Notes under the pieces: model-generated
Seen by the model: the letters and a program-made list of their open reading frames with translations, nothing else
What the model was told of the DNA's origin: nothing
Database searches by the model: none
Assembly (NCBI GenBank): GCA_963789885.1
Contig: CAWBNB010000036.1
Location: 1 to 42,683, forward strand
Length of the DNA: 42,683 nt
Source: DATEDA01 sp963789885
GTDB lineage: Bacteria > Pseudomonadota > Gammaproteobacteria > Burkholderiales > SG8-39
Reading direction: 5' to 3'
Program-made: the position numbers and the translations under genes
Shown here: positions 42,671 through 42,683 of the stretch, one piece after another
Position numbering within the stretch: position 1 is the first letter of the stretch
Layout of the letters: every line of letters begins with the position of its first letter

Positions 42671-42683
42671 GGTCGGCTCCAGT

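Noticed and set aside
1..42683. CRISPR array or IS element
   Set aside because: No regularly spaced repeats and no transposase frames found on reading; only the tRNA fragments, the direct repeat and the REP-like element recur.

Overview
This is high-GC DNA from a betaproteobacterium, most likely of the order Burkholderiales. The taxonomic clues are a Bug-type tricarboxylate-transporter receptor next to CoA-pathway genes, a TRAP transporter operon, an FAD-Rieske oxidoreductase and a Burkholderiales-like integrase remnant. Many genes are conserved along their whole length but need one or more single-base frame corrections, and these cluster at the right end. The simplest explanation is a long-read or metagenome assembly with leftover indel errors, although real decay is also present. 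I see no rRNA, complete tRNA, CRISPR array, IS element or replication origin.

Layout: 0.1-5.4 kb (+ strand) holds an HExxH hypothetical, a PPOX-like flavoprotein, an FAD-Rieske oxidoreductase, an ECF sigma factor and a secreted di-haem cytochrome. At 5.5 kb lies the 3' half of a tRNA-Pro(GGG). From 5.8 to 13.7 kb a tight seven-gene + strand operon joins a complete carbohydrate-type ABC importer (binding protein, two permeases, ATPase) to a three-subunit molybdenum hydroxylase (FAD, 2Fe-2S and Mo subunits). Converging on it, from 21.9 down to 13.7 kb, a tightly packed minus-strand operon encodes an Old-Yellow-Enzyme/dienoyl-CoA-reductase-like protein, an SDR, a TRAP transporter (DctP, Q, M), a CobW remnant, an isochorismatase-fold protein lacking its cysteine, a degenerate PrpD-like fragment and a PrpD/MmgE protein. 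A flavin monooxygenase (22.1-23.3 kb), a tannase-family esterase, a TetR regulator and a divergent exported amidohydrolase (23.4-27.7 kb) complete this catabolic block.

A second tRNA-Pro fragment at 28.0 kb is fused to the end of a broken EAL-domain gene. The 28-37.4 kb segment is a patchwork: two tandem paralogous small proteins of unknown function, a short direct repeat, a small protein resembling SlyB-type lipoproteins without the glycine zipper, a second tannase with a clear terminator, the N-terminal piece of a phage-type integrase, a full phosphoketolase, a DUF1003 membrane protein, a hypothetical, a Nudix hydrolase and an AraC fragment. The AraC frame stops at a third, 14-base tRNA-Pro 3'-end match at 37.4 kb. 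From 37.4 kb to the end the minus strand carries a 2-oxoglutarate/Fe(II) oxygenase, an NDP-forming acyl-CoA synthetase, a palindromic extragenic element, an enoyl-CoA hydratase and a heavily frameshifted Bug receptor.

Interpretation (inference): the repeated tRNA-Pro 3' ends, all in the same orientation, together with truncated genes at two of them and an integrase remnant, suggest serial insertion of genomic islands at a tRNA-Pro gene. The 5.5-28 kb island looks like a catabolic cassette for uptake and oxidation of an unidentified, probably aromatic or heterocyclic, compound. Stretches over 300 bases without a gene are described in the feature list. The 213 bases between 27747 and 27959 contain nothing I can recognise.
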